DNA of 64,000 nucleotides from JAJUFS01 sp036381175 (lineage in GTDB: Bacteria > Pseudomonadota > Gammaproteobacteria > Natronospirales > JAJUFS01), in contig DASVDI010000030.1 in NCBI GenBank assembly GCA_036381175.1, forward strand, positions 1 to 64,000. The letters are read 5' to 3'. Below the pieces are notes generated by a model. That model was not told where the DNA came from. It saw nothing but the letters and a program-made list of their open reading frames with translations, and ran no database searches. Positions 51,381-61,260 of this stretch are shown here, piece by piece (positions within the stretch are counted from its first letter, which is position 1; every line of letters starts with the position of its first letter). The position numbers were made by a program, and so were the translations under genes.

Positions 51381-52685
51381 TCAAGCGGATTTTGTCAGTA
51401 CAGCGTAGAAAAAACCGTCCATGCCCGCTTCGCCGGGCAGCACCTGGCGGCCAAAACCGGCGGGGCGTCCCCAGCCGGCGGCCAGCGGCACGGCAAGGGC
51501 GTCGGAATGACGGCGGATGAAGGCGGCGACCTGGTCCGCATTTTCCGCCGCGAGCACGGAACACGTGGCATACACCAGTCGCCCGCCGGGTGCGAGCAGC
51601 GGCCAGAGCGCATCGAGAATGCGGGCCTGCAGGTTCGCAAGGCTCGCGATGTCCTTCTGGCGGCGCAACAGCTTGATGTCCGGGTGCCGGCGGATCACGC
51701 CGGTCGCCGAACAGGGGGCATCGACGAGAATGCGATCGAACAACTCTCCCTCCCACCACGCTTCGGGTTTCGCGGCATCGCCATGGACAAGCGTCGCAGC
51801 GAGGTTCAGACGCGCCAGGTTTTCCGCTACGCGATCCAGCCGTTCGGCTTCGCGATCGACAGCGACGAGCTGCGCGAGGTCCGGGCTGCGTTCCAGCAGG
51901 TGCGCGGTCTTGCCGCCGGGCGCGGCGCAGGCATCGAGAATCCGTTCACCCGGCTGGGGATCGAGAACGTCCGCCGCGAGCTGGGCGGCAACATCCTGCA
52001 CGGAAACGTGGCCATCGGCGAAACCCGGCAAGGCGGTCACGTCTGTGGGTGCCGCGAGCTGGATGGCGTCCGGCACCTGTGAATGTGCTTCGGCCTTGAT
52101 GCCCGCCGCGAGGAGTTCATCCAGGTAATTCTCCCGCGATTGCACGCGGCGATTCACGCGCAAGGTCATGGGCGGGCGCGCGTTGTTTGCGGTAACAATG
52201 TTTTCCCAGTCGTCCGGCCAGTCTTTCTGCAGGATCGCGAGCAGCCAGTCGGGATGCGCGGAGCGGCCGACCGGATGCGCGTCTGCGGCTGCAACCAATG
52301 ACTCCTGTTCGCGCTGCGCCCGGCGCAGCACGGCGTTGGTCAAGCCGACCGCCCAGGGCTTTTTCATCAGGCGCGCGGCCTCGACGGTCTCCGCGACAGC
52401 GGCGTGCGGCGGCACGCGCATGTAGAGAAGCTGGTAGAGGCCGACCATCATCAAGGCGTGCACGCGCGGTTCGCGTTTCCGCACCGGACGCTCCAGCAGT
52501 TTCGAGAGCATGAATTCCAGCCGGGGCGCGAAGCGCAAGCTGCCGTAAACCAGTTCCTGCGCCAGTGCGCGATCGGCAGGTTCGGAAATGCCTGCCAGGA
52601 TCGCCGGCATCAGGTCGTTGAGCGAACCGCCCTGGATGACGCGGGCGAGACCGCGGGCGGCGGCGGCACGGACGCTTCCGGGCAT
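51381..52685 (-). CDS. rsmB: 16S rRNA m5C967 methyltransferase RsmB (Sun/Fmu)
   Basis: 434 aa. N-terminal NusB-like domain (AAARGLARVIQGGSLNDLMP, ELVYGSLRFAPRLEFML) and SAM-dependent methyltransferase domain: LDACAAPGGKTAHLLE, VDAPCSATGV (release/catalytic Cys) and VYATCSV (nucleophile Cys). ATG 52685 is one base after the fmt stop, so def-fmt-rsmB form one operon. Confidence 0.95.
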   Translation of the reverse strand: MPGSVRAAAARGLARVIQGGSLNDLMPAILAGISEPADRALAQELVYGSLRFAPRLEFMLSKLLERPVRKREPRVHALMMVGLYQLLYMRVPPHAAVAETVEAARLMKKPWAVGLTNAVLRRAQREQESLVAAADAHPVGRSAHPDWLLAILQKDWPDDWENIVTANNARPPMTLRVNRRVQSRENYLDELLAAGIKAEAHSQVPDAIQLAAPTDVTALPGFADGHVSVQDVAAQLAADVLDPQPGERILDACAAPGGKTAHLLERSPDLAQLVAVDREAERLDRVAENLARLNLAATLVHGDAAKPEAWWEGELFDRILVDAPCSATGVIRRHPDIKLLRRQKDIASLANLQARILDALWPLLAPGGRLVYATCSVLAAENADQVAAFIRRHSDALAVPLAAGWGRPAGFGRQVLPGEAGMDGFFYAVLTKSA

Positions 52686-52686
52686 G

Positions 52687-53616
52687 TCAGCGTCCCAGCC
52701 GCTGGCCGACGGCCACGGCATGGCCGTTCAGGAATTCGGCGACGTTCATCGGTCGCTTGCCGGGTGGCTGGAGGCGCGTGATGCGCAGCAATCCCTCGCC
52801 GGTCGCGAGGTCGATCCCGTCGACGGTGGCGGATGCGATCTCGCCCGGTGTGAATTTTTTTGCCGATAGCGGCAGTGCTTCGGCAGACCAGATGCGCAGG
52901 GTTTCATGATTGAAAATCGTGAACGCCACCGGCCAGGGATCGAAGGCGCGCACCTGTCGCGCGAGTTCGATGGCGGATTTCGACCAGTCGAGCGCGGCTT
53001 CCTGCTTGGTCAATTTGTACGCATACGTCGCTTTCGAATCGTCCTGCGGACGCGCGTCCAATGTTGTGAGATTCGCCAATGCCTCGACGATCGCCTCGGC
53101 GCCGAGGGCTGCGAGCTTGTCGTGCAGGCTGCCGCCGGTCTCCGCGGCATCGATGGGAATTCTTCGCTCCAGCAACACCGGCCCCGTGTCCAGGCCCTTT
53201 TCCATTCGCATTATGCCGACGCCGGTTTCGGTGTCGCCCGCGGCAATGGCGCGCTGGATCGGCGCGGCGCCACGCCACCGCGGCAGCAGCGAGGCATGGA
53301 TGTTCAGGCAACCGTGGGCGGGAATGTCGAGTACGGCCTGCGGCAGCAACAGGCCGTAGGCGACAACAATCATGACATCCGGGTGATAAGCGGCCAGCGC
53401 AGTGCGGCCTTCAGGATTTTTCAGCGATTCGGGCTGCTCGACGGGAATGCCGTGTTCGAGTGCGCGCTGCTTGACGGGGGAAGGGGCGAGCTTGCGTCCG
53501 CGCCCAGCCGGGCGATCCGGCTGCGTGTAAACCGCGACAATTTCATGCCCCGCTGCAATCAGCGCGTCCAGCGCGGGCACGGCGAAGTCCGGGGTGCCGG
53601 CGAAGACCAGGCGCAA
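52687..53616 (-). CDS. fmt: Methionyl-tRNA formyltransferase
   Basis: 309 aa. MRLVFAGTPDFAVPALDALI start, the formyl-donor loop NIHASLLPRWRGAAPIQRAI with the catalytic H-x-S-L-L-P, and IMRMEKGLDTG. Formylates initiator Met-tRNA using 10-formyl-THF. Twelve bases after def. Confidence 0.97.
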   Translation of the reverse strand: MRLVFAGTPDFAVPALDALIAAGHEIVAVYTQPDRPAGRGRKLAPSPVKQRALEHGIPVEQPESLKNPEGRTALAAYHPDVMIVVAYGLLLPQAVLDIPAHGCLNIHASLLPRWRGAAPIQRAIAAGDTETGVGIMRMEKGLDTGPVLLERRIPIDAAETGGSLHDKLAALGAEAIVEALANLTTLDARPQDDSKATYAYKLTKQEAALDWSKSAIELARQVRAFDPWPVAFTIFNHETLRIWSAEALPLSAKKFTPGEIASATVDGIDLATGEGLLRITRLQPPGKRPMNVAEFLNGHAVAVGQRLGR

Positions 53617-53628
53617 TGGCTTCGCTCC

Positions 53629-54165
53629 TCAAAGCACGCGGCTTGTGGAGCGTTCGGATTCCGCGCCTTCGAGGCGCTGCTGTTTTTCCAGCTTCTTTCG
53701 AATGCGGCTGCGCTTGAGATCGGAGAGGTAATCCACGAACAGCTTGCCGTCGAGATGGTCGATTTCGTGCTGCACGCAGACCGCCAGCAGGCCATCGGCC
53801 TCGCGCTCGATCATCTCGCCGTTGCGATCCCGGTAGCGGAACCGGATGTGCTCGGCGCGCTCGACGTTTTCGTAGAAGCCGGGCACGGACAGGCAGCCTT
53901 CCTGCATGGTTTCGACGCCGTCCTTTTCAAGAATCTCAGGGTTGACCAGCGCGAGCGGTTCGTCGCCATTGTCGGAAACGTCGATCACCACCACCCGCTT
54001 TGCGACATTCACCTGGGTCGCAGCAAGGCCGATACCGGGTGCCGCGTACATGGTTTCGAACATGTCGTCGATCAGTTTGCGGAGCTCGTCATTGACCGCA
54101 TCCACGGGCTTTGCCACGTTTCTGAGACGGGAATCCGGATAGTGAAGAATGTCGAGTAGGGCCAT
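53629..54165 (-). CDS. def: Peptide deformylase
   Basis: 178 aa. Removes N-formyl from nascent proteins. The three motifs are visible: GIGLAATQV, EGCLSVPG (metal Cys), QHEIDHLDGKLF (metal His pair and Glu). First gene of def-fmt-rsmB. Divergent from the LysM gene with 172 bases between. Confidence 0.97.
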   Translation of the reverse strand: MALLDILHYPDSRLRNVAKPVDAVNDELRKLIDDMFETMYAAPGIGLAATQVNVAKRVVVIDVSDNGDEPLALVNPEILEKDGVETMQEGCLSVPGFYENVERAEHIRFRYRDRNGEMIEREADGLLAVCVQHEIDHLDGKLFVDYLSDLKRSRIRKKLEKQQRLEGAESERSTSRVL

Positions 54166-54337
54166 GTGACACCGGTCAGATTTCGTGTATTTTCATAAGA
54201 TATGCTGCTAAAGTTATGAGCATACTAAAAACTTGAGCCGCAAGCCTTTGGTTTATCACTATCTTTTGGCTAATTTGCGGCTGGAACATCGATTCAAATG
54301 ATGGGCGGAAAAGCCCCGCAGCCTCGGAGACCCGTGC

Positions 54338-55510
54338 ATGAATCACTCACCGCGTACCGATGACAGGTCCTCTGAGAATTCTGTGCATTATACCCGTTTT
54401 CAAGCGGCCTCTTTTGTTGCGGCGCTGGTTGCAGGCTTGCTGCTGGCGGGTTGCGCGGCGCAACCCGAACCGCCGCCGGCTCCCGAACCTGTCCAGGCTG
54501 CGCCCGTCGAAAAGCCGCCTGTGGAGCTCGCGCCGCGCGCGCCCGAGCGCTATGTCGTCAAGAAAGGCGACACACTCTGGGACATCTCAACGATGTTCCT
54601 CCGTGATCCCTGGCTGTGGCCGGAGATCTGGTACACGAATCCGCAGATCGACAATCCGCACCTTATTTATCCTGGCGACATCATCACGATTTTCTGGAAG
54701 GACGGACAGGCGCACCTGCAGATCACGCGCGAGGGCGAGGTCTATCAGACGACGCTGCCGGTGACGCGGCTGTCGCCAAGAGTTCGCACCACGCCGCTTG
54801 CCTCGGCGATCCCGACCATTCCGATCGAGGCGATTCGCCCCTTCCTCAGCAACACCCGGGTGGTGGATGAGGACGTTTACGAAGAGCTGCCGTACATCCT
54901 GCGCAGCCAGGATGGGCGACTGTTGTCGGGGGCGGGAAATTCCGTCTACGTCCGGGGCGTGGAAACCGGGGACCCGCTCCGCTACCACATCATCCGGATC
55001 GGCGATGAATACATTGATCCCGAAACTGGTGACTCGCTGGGCTTCGAAGCGCTTGAGGTCGGCCAGGGCGTGATTCGCCGGCAGGGCGATCCCGCCACCA
55101 TGTACCTTGACGCAACGAAGCGCGAAGCCATGCGCGGTGACCGGCTGGTGCCGGTGGAAGACGAGGAGTTCAACACGAATTTCCTGCCGTCACCGCCGGA
55201 CACGCAGATTAACGGGGAGATCATCGACGTGGTCGACGGCGTGTCGCAGTTTGGCCAGTTCCAGATCGCCACCGTGAACCGGGGCGAGAATAGTGGGCTG
55301 GAAACAGGCGACGTGCTGGCCATCTACCGGCGCGGCGAGATTATCGAAGACAAGGTCGCCGACGGCTGGCTGAGCGACGAAAACGTCCGCCTGCCGGACG
55401 AGCGCGCTGGCACACTGCTGATCTTCCGCACTTTTGACAACATCTCGTACGGGCTGGTCATGAATGCCACCAGCGAGATTCATCTGCTGGACATGGTCAG
55501 GAATCCCTGA
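54338..55510 (+). CDS. LysM-domain lipoprotein
   Basis: 390 aa. Long N-terminus then lipoprotein signal VAALVAGLLLAGC (Cys near 39), a Pro-rich linker, and one LysM domain (about 70-115: YVVKKGDTLWDISTMFLRDPW, NPHLIYPGDII). The remainder is a beta-rich family domain. Homologues next to dprA in gammaproteobacteria bind peptidoglycan; role unknown. Shares the upstream region with def. Confidence 0.88.
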   Translation: MNHSPRTDDRSSENSVHYTRFQAASFVAALVAGLLLAGCAAQPEPPPAPEPVQAAPVEKPPVELAPRAPERYVVKKGDTLWDISTMFLRDPWLWPEIWYTNPQIDNPHLIYPGDIITIFWKDGQAHLQITREGEVYQTTLPVTRLSPRVRTTPLASAIPTIPIEAIRPFLSNTRVVDEDVYEELPYILRSQDGRLLSGAGNSVYVRGVETGDPLRYHIIRIGDEYIDPETGDSLGFEALEVGQGVIRRQGDPATMYLDATKREAMRGDRLVPVEDEEFNTNFLPSPPDTQINGEIIDVVDGVSQFGQFQIATVNRGENSGLETGDVLAIYRRGEIIEDKVADGWLSDENVRLPDERAGTLLIFRTFDNISYGLVMNATSEIHLLDMVRNP

Positions 55511-55619
55511 AAGACTGAAATGCAACACGTCGCGTCAGGGATCACGGCGCGGCCTTGAGAAAACCGGAGCGAACCGTCCAGAGTTCGCCCGGATCACCAA
55601 CCGGAGGGCCGGCCGGCAC

Positions 55620-56732
55620 ATGAAGGATCTGCGCCACTGGCTCGCCCTGGTCCGGACACCGGGCCTCGGGTGGGCAAACCTCGAAGCGCTGCTGGCCGAA
55701 TTCGGCTCGCCAGAGGCCCTTTTCTCCCTCAAACCCCGTCAGCTTGCACCGTTCGACTTGCGTCCGCGCACCCGCGAAGCCTTGCTCACGCCGGATTGGG
55801 AACGCGTCGATGCCGATGCGGACTGGATCGCAACAAGCGGCGCACGCCTGCTGCCGGCGAACGCCGCTGAATATCCCGACATGCTGTTGCGTATTCCCGA
55901 TCCGCCGATCGCACTGTTCACGCGCGGCGACATTTCGCTGTTGCAGCGTCCGCAACTTGCCGTTGTCGGCAGCCGTAATCCCACGGCTGGTGGACGGGAT
56001 ATCGCTTACGATTTCGCACGCACCCTGGCACGCGCGGGACTGCTCATCACCAGCGGGCTCGCGCTTGGCATCGATGCCGCCGCACACGAAGGCGGACTTG
56101 ATGCCAGTGGCGGCACGGTCGCCGTCTGCGGAACAGGTCTTGATCGCCTGTATCCCGCGAGCAACCGGAAACTTGGCGAACGCATTCTTGCCGAAGGGGT
56201 GCTGGTGTCTGAATTTCCGCCGGGAACGCCGCCGCGCGCCGAAAATTTCCCGCAGCGCAATCGCATTGTCAGTGGCATGTCGCTGGGCGCGCTGGTTGTC
56301 GAAGCCGCTTACCGTTCCGGTTCCCTGATTACCGCAAGACTCGCCAGCGAACAGGGCCGCGAAGTGTTCGCGATTCCAGGGTCGATCCACAACCCGCTGG
56401 CGCGCGGTTGTCATCGGTTGATTCGCGACGGCGCGAAGCTGGTTGAATCCGCAAACGACGTACTCGAGGAACTCGGGCCGCTGATCGGCGTTCGTTTGTC
56501 GAGCGCGGAACCTGCGACGGAGACCACATTGACCGTAGAGGCAAAAGAGGAGGCTGATGACCCGCAGTATCGCAGCCTATTGGAAAAGATGGGCTACGAC
56601 CCCACACCGGTGGACGTAATCGTCGCTAGAACCGGCCTGAATGCCGACGTGGTATCCTCCATGCTGCTCATCCTGGAGCTCCAGGGAAAAGTGGAGGCCG
56701 CGCCCGGCGGACGGTATGCACGGGTGACATAA
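55620..56732 (+). CDS. dprA: DNA processing protein DprA (Smf)
   Basis: 370 aa. SAM-like N-terminal domain, Rossmann DNA-binding domain (LAVVGSRNPTAGGRDIAYDF, LALGIDAAAHEGGLDASGGT, GSLITARLASEQGREVFAIPG) and C-terminal winged helix (TPVDVIVARTGLNADVVSSM). Loads RecA onto incoming single strands in transformation. ATG 55620 matches the usual start MKDLRHWLALVRTPGLG. Confidence 0.95.
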   Translation: MKDLRHWLALVRTPGLGWANLEALLAEFGSPEALFSLKPRQLAPFDLRPRTREALLTPDWERVDADADWIATSGARLLPANAAEYPDMLLRIPDPPIALFTRGDISLLQRPQLAVVGSRNPTAGGRDIAYDFARTLARAGLLITSGLALGIDAAAHEGGLDASGGTVAVCGTGLDRLYPASNRKLGERILAEGVLVSEFPPGTPPRAENFPQRNRIVSGMSLGALVVEAAYRSGSLITARLASEQGREVFAIPGSIHNPLARGCHRLIRDGAKLVESANDVLEELGPLIGVRLSSAEPATETTLTVEAKEEADDPQYRSLLEKMGYDPTPVDVIVARTGLNADVVSSMLLILELQGKVEAAPGGRYARVT

Positions 56733-56740
56733 GGGTAGCC

Positions 56741-57220
56741 ATGATGATTAAAGAAAATCTGCTCGACGTTCTGATGTACCTGTTCGAAAACTACCTGGAC
56801 GACGAAACCGAAGTACAACCCGACCGCGAATTGCTCCGCATCGAACTGGAAGAAGCCGGCTTCGACCGCGGCGAAGTCACCAAGGCCTTCAACTGGCTCG
56901 AAGGTCTCGCCGCCGACCCGGCAAGCGGACTGCGGCGCCACGCAAAAAGCTCCATCCGCGTTTTCAACGGCGAAGAACTGCTGCGCATCGACACCGAATC
57001 CCGCGGCTTCCTGCTCTACCTGGAACAGATCGGCATCCTCAACCAGCAAAACCGCGAGCTGGTGATCGACCGCATCATGGCACTGGATGCGGACGAAATT
57101 GACATTGATCAGGTCAAGTGGATTATCCTCATGGTCCTTTTCAACCAGCCGGGCCAGGAACAGGCCTTTGCGCGGATGGAAGACCTGGTCTTTGAAGAGG
57201 GCGTGGGCGCGGTGCATTGA
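56741..57220 (+). CDS. smg: Smg family protein (DUF494)
   Basis: 159 aa. MKENLLDVLMYLFENYLDDE-type start and highly acidic helical body; this is the conserved Smg protein that follows dprA. Function unknown; the family shows a helical fold that may bind topoisomerase-linked complexes, but no data are seen here. Confidence 0.93.
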   Translation: MMIKENLLDVLMYLFENYLDDETEVQPDRELLRIELEEAGFDRGEVTKAFNWLEGLAADPASGLRRHAKSSIRVFNGEELLRIDTESRGFLLYLEQIGILNQQNRELVIDRIMALDADEIDIDQVKWIILMVLFNQPGQEQAFARMEDLVFEEGVGAVH

Positions 57221-57339
57221 CCGCACTGCGGAGGCTGCAACAGGGGGACCTCCGCCAGACGCCTGCCTGATTCATTCGCCGCGCGGTAACGCGCGGCGCC
57301 ATCTTTATTTTCCTCCGTGACCCTTGAAAGATTGGAGCC

Positions 57340-59787
57340 ATGAGCAAGAACCTGGTCATTGTCGAATCACCGGCGAAAGCAAAAACGATCAAGAAGTATC
57401 TCGGCAAGGATTACGAGGTGCTCGCGTCCTACGGCCATGTGCGCGATCTCGTGCCGAAGGAAGGCGCTGTCGATCCGGGTGACGACTTCCGCATGAAGTA
57501 CCAGGTCATCGAAAAGAACGAAAAGCACGTCGACAAGATCGAGAAGGAACTGCGCAAGGCCGACGCGCTGATGCTCGCCACTGACCCGGATCGCGAAGGC
57601 GAAGCGATTTCCTGGCACCTGTATGAACTTCTCAAGGAACGTGGCGCGCTTGACGGCAAGCACGTGAGCCGCGTTGTGTTCCATGAAATCACCAAGCGCG
57701 CGCTCAATGATGCCGTTTTGCATCCACGCGAACTGTCGCTGGATCTCGTCAGCGCGCAGCAGGCGCGCCGCGCACTGGATTACCTCGTCGGTTTCAATCT
57801 TTCGCCGCTGCTGTGGAAGAAAATTCGCCGCGGCCTGTCGGCCGGCCGCGTGCAGTCGCCCGCGCTGCGCATGATTGTTGAACGTGAAGAAGAGATCGAA
57901 AAATTCCAGCCGCGCGAATACTGGACACTGGAAGGCCGCTTTGCGAAAGACGGCCAGAACTTCGGCAGCAAGCTGTGGCGTTTCCACAACGAGCGCGTCG
58001 AACAGTTCTATTTCGGCAACGAAGACACGGCGCGCGCTGCGGAAAAGGAACTGCATGCGGCGGGCAACAACCTCGTTGTCGGCAAGGTTGAAAAGAAACA
58101 GCGCAAGCGCAACCCGGCGGCACCGTTCACGACCTCGACGCTGCAACAGGAATCCTCGCGCAAGCTCGGTTTCGGCGCACAGCGCACCATGCGGCTCGCG
58201 CAGCAATTGTATGAAGGCATGGAAACCGACGAAGGCACGGTCGGCCTGATCACGTACATGCGTACCGATTCGGTCACGCTCTCGCAGGATGCGCTCGCGG
58301 AAATTCGCGAAGTCATCAGGCAGCGCTTCGGCGAAGAAAACGTGCCGGCGGAGCCGAACACCTACAAGACGAAAGCGAAAAATGCGCAGGAAGCGCACGA
58401 AGCCATTCGCCCGACATCCGCACATTTCACGCCGGAGAGCGTGAAGAAATACCTGACGCCGGACCAGTTCAAGCTCTATGACCTGATCTGGAAGCGCACT
58501 ATCGCCTGCCAGATGGTGCACGCGCTGTATGACACCGTTGCCGCGGAAATTGCCTGCGGCGACGGCAACGCGTTTCGCGCCACCGGTTCGACACTGGTCA
58601 AGCCGGGCTTCATCGCCGTTTACCAGGAAGGCGTCGACGACAAGGCGGAAGACGACGATGACAAGACGCTGCCGGAGCTGAACGAAGGCGACAAGGTCGT
58701 GCTCGACGGCATCGATACCACGCAGCATTTCACCGAACCACCGCCGCGCTTCTCGGAAGCGAGCCTCGTCAAGGCGCTGGAAGAACGCGGTATCGGACGG
58801 CCTTCGACCTACGCGACCATCATTTCCACCTTGCAGAATCGCGAATACGTGGAAATGGACAGCCGCCGCTTCATTCCCACCGACATCGGCCGCATCGTCA
58901 GCCGTTTCCTCACGGATCATTTCACCCAGTACGTCGATTACGACTTCACCGCGAAGCTCGAAGATGAACTCGATGCGGTCTCGCGCGGCGAGGAAGACTG
59001 GGTGCCGCTGATGAAGAAATTCTGGGAGCCGTTCAAGGATCTCGTCGAGCACAAGGAAGAGAACGTCACACGCGAGGAAGTTGCGATGGCGCGCGACCTC
59101 GGCACGGATCCGAAATCCGGCCGGCCGGTTTCCGTTCGCATGGGACGTTACGGACCCTTCGTGCAGATCGGCACCAAGGACGACGAGGAAAAACCGAAGT
59201 TCGCCGGCCTGCGCCCCGGCCAGAAGATGGATCACATCACGCTCGACGAGGCGCTGTACCTTTTCAACCTGCCGCGCGATCTCGGCGAAACGCCCCAAGG
59301 CGAGAAAATGATTGTGGCGATCGGCCGCTTCGGGCCGTACGTGAAGTACGGCGCCAAGTACGCATCATTGAAGGACGATGATCCTTACACGGTCAGCCCC
59401 GAGCGCGCCCTGGAAGTCGTCGCTGCAAAGAAGGAAGCGGACGCGAACCGCATCATTCACGACTTCGCCGACGAAGGCATCCAGGTGCTGAATGGCCGTT
59501 ACGGTCCCTACGTTACCGACGGCAACAAGAACGCCAAGATTCCAAAAGACGTCGATCCGAAGTCGCTGACCCTGCCGGACTGCCGCGAACTGATTGCCAA
59601 CGCACCCGAGCGCGGACGGCGTGGCGGCAAGAAGGCCGCCGCGAAGAAGGCGCCGGTCGAGAAGAAGGCAACTGAAAAGAAAGCGGGCGCGAAGAAAAAA
59701 GCGCCGGCCAAAAAGAAGAAAAAGAAATCCAGCGCGAAGAAGAAAAAGAAGAAAGCTACGGTGAAGAAGAAGAAAACCGAAGCGTGA
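57340..59787 (+). CDS. topA: DNA topoisomerase I with a lysine-rich tail
   Basis: 815 aa. Relaxes negative supercoils. TOPRIM domain with VESPAKAKTIKKYL and TDPDREGEAISWHL, LSAGRVQSPALR, catalytic Tyr306 in GLITYMRTDS. C-terminal topo repeats (RMGRYGPFVQIG, AIGRFGPYVKYG, LNGRYGPYVTDG) replace the Cys4 zinc ribbons of the E. coli enzyme. The last ~60 residues (from about 59620) are nearly all Lys, Ala and Pro, like a histone H1 tail. Overlaps the tsaC start by four bases (GTGA). Confidence 0.95.
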   Translation: MSKNLVIVESPAKAKTIKKYLGKDYEVLASYGHVRDLVPKEGAVDPGDDFRMKYQVIEKNEKHVDKIEKELRKADALMLATDPDREGEAISWHLYELLKERGALDGKHVSRVVFHEITKRALNDAVLHPRELSLDLVSAQQARRALDYLVGFNLSPLLWKKIRRGLSAGRVQSPALRMIVEREEEIEKFQPREYWTLEGRFAKDGQNFGSKLWRFHNERVEQFYFGNEDTARAAEKELHAAGNNLVVGKVEKKQRKRNPAAPFTTSTLQQESSRKLGFGAQRTMRLAQQLYEGMETDEGTVGLITYMRTDSVTLSQDALAEIREVIRQRFGEENVPAEPNTYKTKAKNAQEAHEAIRPTSAHFTPESVKKYLTPDQFKLYDLIWKRTIACQMVHALYDTVAAEIACGDGNAFRATGSTLVKPGFIAVYQEGVDDKAEDDDDKTLPELNEGDKVVLDGIDTTQHFTEPPPRFSEASLVKALEERGIGRPSTYATIISTLQNREYVEMDSRRFIPTDIGRIVSRFLTDHFTQYVDYDFTAKLEDELDAVSRGEEDWVPLMKKFWEPFKDLVEHKEENVTREEVAMARDLGTDPKSGRPVSVRMGRYGPFVQIGTKDDEEKPKFAGLRPGQKMDHITLDEALYLFNLPRDLGETPQGEKMIVAIGRFGPYVKYGAKYASLKDDDPYTVSPERALEVVAAKKEADANRIIHDFADEGIQVLNGRYGPYVTDGNKNAKIPKDVDPKSLTLPDCRELIANAPERGRRGGKKAAAKKAPVEKKATEKKAGAKKKAPAKKKKKKSSAKKKKKKATVKKKKTEA

Positions 59788-60335
59788 TTCCGCTCGATAT
59801 TCCCGCAGCGTTCGAAATCATCCGCTCGGGCGGCATCGTTGCCTGCCCGACGGAAGCCGTTTACGGGCTGAGTTGCGATCCGTGGAATGAACCCGCCGTC
59901 CGGGAACTGCTTGCACTCAAGCAACGCGATGTTTCGCAAGGTCTGATTCTTGTCGCCGGCGGCCTGTACCAGTTCACCTCGCTTGTCCGCCGTCTTTCAC
60001 GTGCGCAACAGGAAACGCTTGCATCAAGCTGGCCTGGTCCCGTGACCTGGCTGGTGCGCGCCAACGAACACGTTCCCGAGTGGATTCGCGGCGAACATGA
60101 AACCGTCGCATTGCGTGTCACCGCACACCCTGTCATGGCCGAACTCTGCCGCGTTGCCGGCAAGCCGCTGGTTTCAACCAGCGTGAACCATTCCGGCGAG
60201 ACGCCGGCGCGCGACGCTCAAACCGTGGAACATTATTTTCCAGGATTGCCTGTTGTTGCCGGTGAACTGGGTGGTGCCGACAGCCCCAGCGAGATTCGTG
60301 ATCTCGAAACCGGTAAAATTCTTCGCCCTGCCTGA
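59784..60335 (+). CDS. tsaC: Threonylcarbamoyl-AMP synthase, TsaC/YrdC family
   Basis: 183 aa. Makes threonylcarbamoyl-AMP for t6A37 of ANN-decoding tRNAs. SUA5/YciO/YrdC fold: GGIVACPTEAVYGLSCDP, LALKQRDVSQGLILVAG (KxR and S), WPGPVTWLV, and STSVNHSGETPARDA. It starts with GTG overlapping the topA stop. The size and lack of a C-terminal domain indicate TsaC not Sua5. Confidence 0.93.
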   Translation: MIPLDIPAAFEIIRSGGIVACPTEAVYGLSCDPWNEPAVRELLALKQRDVSQGLILVAGGLYQFTSLVRRLSRAQQETLASSWPGPVTWLVRANEHVPEWIRGEHETVALRVTAHPVMAELCRVAGKPLVSTSVNHSGETPARDAQTVEHYFPGLPVVAGELGGADSPSEIRDLETGKILRPA

Positions 60336-60349
60336 AGTGTCGAGACACC

Positions 60350-61249
60350 ATGACTGACACACCTGACAGCAATGCCGTTCGCGAATGGCTGCTTGGCGTG
60401 CAAGAGCACATCGTGCGCGATGTTGAAACACTCGACGGTCGCGGAACGTTCGAGCGCGATGCCTGGCAACGAGAGGCCGGCGGCGGCGGAATCAGTCGCG
60501 TGTTGAAAGACGGGACGGTGTTCGAGCAGGCTGGCATCGGCTTCTCGCACGTCATGGGCGAGCAACTGCCGCCGTCGGCCTCGGCGAATCGCCCTCAACT
60601 GGCAGGCAAGGCGTGGCAGGCCATGGGCGTGTCGCTCGTCTTTCATCCGAGAAATCCTTACGTTCCGACCACGCACATGAATGTGCGTTTCTTTATCGCC
60701 GGTTCCGGTGATGACGCGGTGTGGTGGTTCGGCGGCGGTTACGATCTCACGCCTTTTTACGTGTTCGAGAAAGACGCGCGCCATTGGCATGCCATAGCGC
60801 GCGAAACCGTGGCGCCGTTCGGCGAAGATCTTTATCCGCGTTTCAAGCAATGGTGCGACGAGTATTTCTGGCTGAAGCATCGCCATGAGGCGCGCGGCAT
60901 CGGCGGGCTGTTCTACGACGATTTTCATGAAGGCGATGCATTCGGGCTGACGCGCGCGGTTGGCGAAAGCCTGATGCCCGCATATGCGCCAATCGTCGAA
61001 CGCCGCAAGGACACCGAATACGGCGACCGGGAAAGAAACTTCCAGCTCTACCGCCGCGGCCGTTACGTGGAGTTCAATCTTGTGCAGGATCGCGGCACGC
61101 TGTTTGGTTTGCAGTCGGGCGGACGCACGGAATCCATCCTGATGTCGCTGCCGCCGCTGGTCCGCTGGGAATACGGTTATGAACCTGAACCGGATTCGCC
61201 GGAAGCCGAACTTTATGAGGTGTTGCGCGAACCGCGCGACTGGCTGTAA
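60350..61249 (+). CDS. hemF: Oxygen-dependent coproporphyrinogen-III oxidase
   Basis: 299 aa. Converts coproporphyrinogen III to protoporphyrinogen IX with O2. FEQAGIGFSHVMGEQLP, NVRFFIAGSGDDAVWWFGGG, the YLKHRHEARG-like HRHEARGIGGLFYDDF, and YVEFNLVQDRGTLFGLQ are diagnostic. It ends the dprA-smg-topA-tsaC-hemF block and implies aerobic growth. Confidence 0.97.
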   Translation: MTDTPDSNAVREWLLGVQEHIVRDVETLDGRGTFERDAWQREAGGGGISRVLKDGTVFEQAGIGFSHVMGEQLPPSASANRPQLAGKAWQAMGVSLVFHPRNPYVPTTHMNVRFFIAGSGDDAVWWFGGGYDLTPFYVFEKDARHWHAIARETVAPFGEDLYPRFKQWCDEYFWLKHRHEARGIGGLFYDDFHEGDAFGLTRAVGESLMPAYAPIVERRKDTEYGDRERNFQLYRRGRYVEFNLVQDRGTLFGLQSGGRTESILMSLPPLVRWEYGYEPEPDSPEAELYEVLREPRDWL

Positions 61250-61260
61250 GAGATTCGCGC

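Noticed and set aside
57367..59298. Open minus-strand frame of 643 codons opposite topA
   Set aside because: High GC and biased codon use in topA keep the antisense frame open; the protein is Arg-rich with no known motif, while topA has every family motif.
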